Source: Paralvinella palmiformis
Taxonomy: Eukaryota > Annelida > Polychaeta > Terebellida > Alvinellidae
Direction: 5' to 3'
Assembly: GCA_025642065.1 (NCBI GenBank)
Contig: JAODUP010000012.1
Location: 1,212,501 to 1,276,500, forward strand
DNA length: 64,000 nt
Under the pieces are notes generated by a model that did no database searches, was not told the DNA's origin, and saw nothing but the letters and a program-made list of their open reading frames with translations. Below are positions 62,263 to 64,000 of the stretch, one piece after another. Numbering within the stretch: position 1 is the stretch's first letter; every line of letters begins with the position of its first letter. The position numbers were made by a program, and so were the translations under genes.

Positions 62263-63883
62263 TGTAATATACTGTATGTTCATTTTAATGCAGTTAATCC
62301 TGGATAATCTAAAGATGTTTAATCAGGACATCTGCAGTGATAAACCTCTCTTCCAAGTGGAGACCTTATTAGCTGCTCCAGATGTGGTTCTTCATCCTGG
62401 TGCTAATGATGTATACAAACTTACCCTCACTTGTGTCAGAGACTGTATTGAAGGGTTTGTAAATAAGCTACTATTTGTTTCTATTAGTATATTCAAGGTA
62501 CAAAACTACTTAAACATGAGCGTTCTGTGATAGAAAGTGATTAAGCATAACAATTATAAGATTCTCACATATCTTATTCGCAGGCGAGCTAAACCTTTTT
62601 TCTCTTCATGTGCTTTAGAACAAATCATTTTATTCGATGGATGAATGGAACTTGCATAGAGACACCAGCTCAGAAAATTCCAGGTGAAGATGAACCATAT
62701 CGCTTCACATTTCTGTCAGACATCTCAGCAAATCCTGACATCATTGGCCTCGTACAAACAATACAAAATAACATGAAGAATACCCTTACAAGCCTAACAA
62801 GGTATCTGAACCGCTGGAAAAGATACAGACGAGTGTGGAAGGTGGACAAGGTAAATAAATGGGGTCTTAATTCTCTATATTCATAAAGTTGTTTTATTAA
62901 TCGGACTTGTTCAACTGTGTCCATGCATTAATTAACCTAACAATTATGGGTATTATTATGTATGTGATCATGTTATCTGCTCTAGGCTGCTGCAGTTGAG
63001 AAGTGGTTTCAGAAAGGTCCTACAGTTGTTGCATTTGATGACTGCTTACAATATTATTACAAGACTATTGAGGATGTGGATAACCTGGCTGTGGTCAAAG
63101 ATCAGGACTGTATACGACTGCACATTCAGCCACTTGCTGATGCAATAAAGCAGCATGCCAAACAGTGGATAACGTGTTATGGCAATGTACTGAGGGACTC
63201 AGCCAAAACTGGGCTGTATGCACTGAAAACAGAACTAGAGGTTTGTTTTAATTAAATATGCTAATAAAGTAAACTTCCTACGTAGTAAATTATATCTTTT
63301 AATTCATTTTCTTCATCATCTTCAGATATATACATTACTGTGCTTACTTGTTTGCTTGTTCATTTGTTTGTTTATTTGTTTATAGACTAAATCAGAAGAC
63401 CTTGACCAGATGCCAGACTCTCTGGATGAACTAAAATTCATCTTGAGAATAATCTCAGAAATCAAAGATATTTCACTTGATGTGGAAGTCAAGATAAGAG
63501 ATTTGGAAGAGAGGTATAGAGTACTGAACATGTACAATCTTGAAGTAAGTTTGAGTCAATTCCATTATTTAATTGGTAAATTGCATGTTTGGATTTATTT
63601 AATATTTTCTTCAGACCTCAGATCAACTGATAAGCTAAATAAATTTTTTTTAGATAATCTCACTCTCATATTATATATATATATATATATATATATAATT
63701 TCCTTATGTGCATGCACACACACATACACACACACATACACACCTCTAATATGTATTTGTCTGTAGGTAACAGATGAGGAGAAAGAGATAGTTGTCAGCT
63801 TGCCTCAAATGTGGTATGACTTAGTGCTTAAATCCAAAAATGTTGATGCTAGTCTTATAATTGTAAAGAAGAAATTCACTGAA
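51577..63883 (+). CDS. DNAH10: Axonemal dynein heavy chain 10 (inner-arm), 5' part
   Basis: Twenty-two exons in this window: 51577-51793, 53100-53210, 53348-53445, 53762-53992, 55014-55825, 56045-56243, 56557-56673, 56810-57058, 57358-57534, 57736-57922, 58199-58270, 59442-59480, 60472-60599, 61021-61107, 61274-61387, 61540-61677, 61792-61980, 62294-62454, 62619-62850, 62986-63240, 63386-63544 and 63767-63883. All have GT-AG borders and matching phases, and they give 1363 residues; the gene runs off the right edge with the motor domain. The protein matches vertebrate DNAH10 closely in the tail: GPLAEIDFWRERNAALSAL, KIEASGRDSRWEFDRKKLFE, FYNIFGPELKAVTGDPKRI, LEQLGF-type VPELARNVALQ, and KVEGLVVHTNTGK. 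DNAH10 is a heavy chain of the two-headed inner-arm dynein I1/f, which drives and regulates ciliary bending. The start MDDPRIEWVRNRVYLAL opens the first exon, with an acidic stretch at its end. Confidence 0.96.
52180..52382 (+). repeat. tRNA-derived SINE, family C, in DNAH10 intron 1
   Basis: Plus-strand B box TGGTTTGAATCCAAC at about 52254-52268. The body contains GTTTGTGGGATGTTTTCCTA, and the tail GGCTAGCATAAACAAACCAC is followed by (CACT)n. It matches 60737-60902. Confidence 0.7.
53067..53096. repeat. TA microsatellite abutting the DNAH10 exon 2 acceptor
   Basis: (TA)n runs to within three bases of the AG that precedes exon 2, replacing the usual pyrimidine tract. Confidence 0.95.
54029..54063. 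repeat. GT microsatellite in DNAH10 intron 4
   Basis: About 35 bp of (GT)n, 40 bases inside the intron after exon 4. Confidence 0.95.
55014..57534 (+). CDS. DNAH10: DNAH10 exons 5-9: start of dynein tail (DHC_N1)
   Basis: Exon 5 (812 bp, about residues 220-490) opens with IYMPLLSFSAHKDEEAS, a variable linker. From DEFLINMQKFSSSI onwards the conserved DHC_N1 tail begins. Its end, MERIAWELAERVSRIIQVRT, is a signature of DNAH10. Exons 6-9 continue with RWEFDRKKLFERTDYMSTIC, GPELKAVTGDPKRIEDVL and NPPLCKNQPPVAGSIHWEKS. The tail helices bind intermediate and light chains and the partner heavy chain. Exon 8 uses a weak GTTATA donor, but its phase and the continued homology support it. Confidence 0.93.
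56324..56370. repeat. TA microsatellite in DNAH10 intron 6
   Basis: About 47 bp of TA repeats. Confidence 0.95.
57736..60599 (+). CDS. DNAH10: DNAH10 exons 10-13: tail with acidic mini-exons
   Basis: Exon 10 ends with QEQEDPEN. Exons 11 (72 bp, VATTPDIDDGVDESSKQQPP) and 12 (39 bp, EQIPEEPKKEEPE) are both phase 1-1 and purely acidic. Exon 13 resumes the conserved tail with FDPVLAEIITETKYMEQLGF and VPELARNVALQ. In the human protein this spot holds only a short variable linker. The two mini-exons are in frame whether present or absent, so alternative inclusion is likely but not shown. Confidence 0.85.
60737..60902 (+). repeat. tRNA-derived SINE, family C, in DNAH10 intron 13
   Basis: The tRNA-like head reads GTACAGTGGTGAGAGCACTG (A-box region) and CAGGGTTTGAATCTAAC (B box at about 60791-60807). 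The body has TTGTGTTTGTGGGATATTTC and ends TCTCGAGGCTAAACAAAG with a CACTTACTCAC tail. It is the most complete copy of this family in the window. Confidence 0.75.
61021..63883 (+). CDS. DNAH10: DNAH10 exons 14-22: middle and late tail
   Basis: Nine exons, most of them phase 0 and 87-255 bp. They carry RRLNWNSLGINDFVAKCDS, ISKFESMVNQIQKNSQDMY, FFEYVEREREKDLELLARKY, KVEGLVVHTNTGKSPKL, HFIRWMNGTCIETP and YLNRWKRYRRVWKVDK, all standing in the same order as in vertebrate DNAH10. Exon 18 ends with two bases of a Gly codon completed in exon 19 (GTTTGT donor). The open reading frame continues past the window; exon 22 ends at 63883 with a GTAAGT donor. The linker and AAA+ motor are not in this window. 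Confidence 0.93.
62229..62259. repeat. TA microsatellite in DNAH10 intron 17
   Basis: About 30 bp of TA repeats, 35 bases upstream of the exon 18 acceptor. Confidence 0.95.
63672..63697. repeat. TA microsatellite in DNAH10 intron 21
   Basis: About 26 bp of TA followed by CA-rich sequence (63715-63743), close to the exon 22 acceptor. Confidence 0.9.
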
Positions 63884-64000
63884 GTAAGTATGCACGTGGC
63901 TTTTGTTTTATTCTTATGTCTAAATGAAGGCATGAACTCTGGAGTCTTCATTGTGTTAGATATGTGATTAAAGTGGATATATATATAAAACTGGAATCTA

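Overview
This window is eukaryotic nuclear DNA from an AT-rich animal genome. Its protein-coding genes are split by GT-AG introns. Most of the remaining sequence is microsatellites, tRNA-derived SINEs, LINE fragments and DNA-transposon remnants. A long axonemal dynein gene requires an organism with motile cilia or flagella. The laccase-type multicopper oxidase and the repeat style fit a marine lophotrochozoan, most likely a mollusc, but that placement is inference. No prokaryotic operon, CRISPR array or rRNA gene was seen. The only tRNA-like sequences are heads of SINEs.

Layout. Positions 1-4100 are intergenic, with a MITE and simple repeats. A 519-codon reading frame of unknown function lies on the minus strand at 4940-6499; a (TGTC)n array and a small inverted copy of part of the frame lie just beyond its 3' end. 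Positions 6500-15340 hold no convincing gene, only dispersed repeats. A LINE occupies 15340-20140 and is split by a THAP/P-element-like DNA transposon at 16708-19277. A second, 5'-truncated LINE lies at 21558-23420. Positions 23640-29150 are a repeat mosaic: CA-linked long repeats, an 80-bp tandem duplication, a SINE and two TTAA-flanked MITEs (one of them at 20946-21522). A membrane-anchored laccase-like oxidase gene spans 29597-32892 on the plus strand. Positions 33180-40290 hold SINEs, a THAP-derived foldback and an RT fragment.

From 40293 to the right edge the genes are well resolved. TMEM97 (plus strand, three exons, 174 aa) carries an antisense hAT remnant in its first intron. An ASPHD2-like aspartyl/asparaginyl hydroxylase (minus strand, two coding exons, 293 aa) is convergent with TMEM97. 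The 5' part of axonemal dynein heavy chain DNAH10 (plus strand) has 22 exons here, encodes 1363 residues, and continues past the window.

The genes do not form a recognisable pathway: an extracellular copper oxidase, an ER sterol-binding protein, a membrane 2-oxoglutarate oxygenase and a ciliary motor. I did not find a new multi-gene system. The most informative findings are the nested transposons, two TTAA-flanked MITEs, frame-neutral mini-exons in DNAH10, and an orphan 519-aa frame with an inverted fragment of itself nearby.
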